Below are positions 6,667-6,989 of a DNA stretch of 6,989 nt, piece by piece (positions within the stretch are counted from its first letter, which is position 1; each line of letters begins with the position of its first letter). This stretch comes from an uncultured Alphaproteobacteria bacterium (GTDB taxonomy: Bacteria; Pseudomonadota; Alphaproteobacteria; Puniceispirillales; Puniceispirillaceae), in NCBI GenBank assembly GCA_913031555.1, contig CAJWDO010000086.1, positions 1 through 6,989 of the forward strand, given 5' to 3'. The position numbers and the translations under genes are program-made. The notes beneath the pieces are model-generated. The model was given only the letters and a program-made list of their open reading frames with translations. It was not told where the DNA came from and searched no databases.

Positions 6667-6989
6667 TCAGAAGCCGTTCCCCGTGTCATTAAGTGTCATT
6701 CGTGGCTTGTCGGTGAAGATGATGATGCGGCCTCTGTCGGTCACCTGCATGCCGCCGGCGAGGATGACCCCGCTGTCATTCTCGACCCGCACCGGTCTGT
6801 CGGTGTTCATATGACCATCTTCAAGGTTGGCGTGGATCACCTCGGCCAACATGACGAGACCAGTGTCGCGGCTGGTGATCACAACATCGCCTATGAGGTC
6901 GATTTCCGTCAGGTCCGGAAAATACACCCCCGTTACCGAGGTGACATTCAAAACATCCCCATTTGCGCGGAGAAGTTCGGCCGTCGGTG
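6667..6989 (-). CDS. lptC: LPS export protein LptC, C-terminal part (5' end cut by window edge)
   Basis: Only the last 106 residues are visible and the frame stays open to the right edge. LptC is the inner-membrane-anchored periplasmic protein that passes lipopolysaccharide from LptB2FG to LptA. The visible part is beta-rich, with the pattern expected of the LptC jellyroll: DLIGDVVITSRDTGLVMLAE, then DGHMNTDRPVRVENDSGVI, then GGMQVTDRGRIIIFTDKPRM. The N-terminal membrane helix would lie outside the window. The call rests on this pattern plus position directly before lptA and lptB. A TTG at 6951 could be mistaken for a start, but the frame continues upstream with matching sequence, so the gene is simply truncated by the window. 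Confidence 0.87.
   Translation of the reverse strand, partial: PTAELLRANGDVLNVTSVTGVYFPDLTEIDLIGDVVITSRDTGLVMLAEVIHANLEDGHMNTDRPVRVENDSGVILAGGMQVTDRGRIIIFTDKPRMTLNDTGNGF

Overview
The window is an ordinary housekeeping stretch of an alphaproteobacterial chromosome, moderately GC-rich. Three things point to this class: the aroA-cmk-rpsA run, a divergent zinc-ribbon/FYDLN-type protein followed by tRNA-Ala, and an lptC-lptA-lptB cluster with ptsN nearby. A free-living, possibly marine, Rhodospirillales-like lineage would fit, but I cannot name a genus from sequence alone. I see no phage, insertion sequence, CRISPR array or accessory system.

Layout from left to right: (1) 1-1134, minus strand: the first 378 residues of ribosomal protein S1 (rpsA), starting at a TTG codon and running off the left edge. 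(2) 1135-1382: a hairpin-rich spacer that is both the rpsA leader and the 3' end of cmk. (3) 1383-3460, minus strand: aroA (EPSP synthase) followed by cmk (cytidylate kinase), joined by an ATGA stop/start overlap. (4) 3461-3678: a divergent intergenic region with candidate promoters facing both ways. (5) 3679-4071, plus strand: a small FYDLN_acid/TIGR02300-type protein with a CxxC...CxxC zinc ribbon and a very acidic tail. (6) 4201-4276, plus strand: tRNA-Ala(GGC) with encoded CCA, then a strong Rho-independent terminator. (7) 4341-4790, minus strand: ptsN (EIIA-Ntr), with its own probable promoter and a hairpin in its leader. (8) 4929-6989, minus strand: the LPS-export genes lptC (partial), lptA and lptB.

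The genes serve core growth functions. aroA supplies chorismate, cmk recycles CMP/dCMP, and rpsA and the tRNA serve translation. LptC, LptA and LptB are parts of the bridge that carries lipopolysaccharide from the inner to the outer membrane, so the cell is an LPS-bearing Gram-negative.

The most notable point is an absence. In many Proteobacteria rpoN (sigma-54) and hpf/raiA lie between lptB and ptsN. Here only 138 bp separate lptB from ptsN, and a promoter-like sequence in that gap suggests ptsN has become its own transcription unit. Other points worth a look are the structured rpsA leader with a TTG start, the attenuator-like hairpin before ptsN, the unusually long repeat-built LptA, and the acidic zinc-ribbon protein of unknown function. 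I found no convincing undescribed system.
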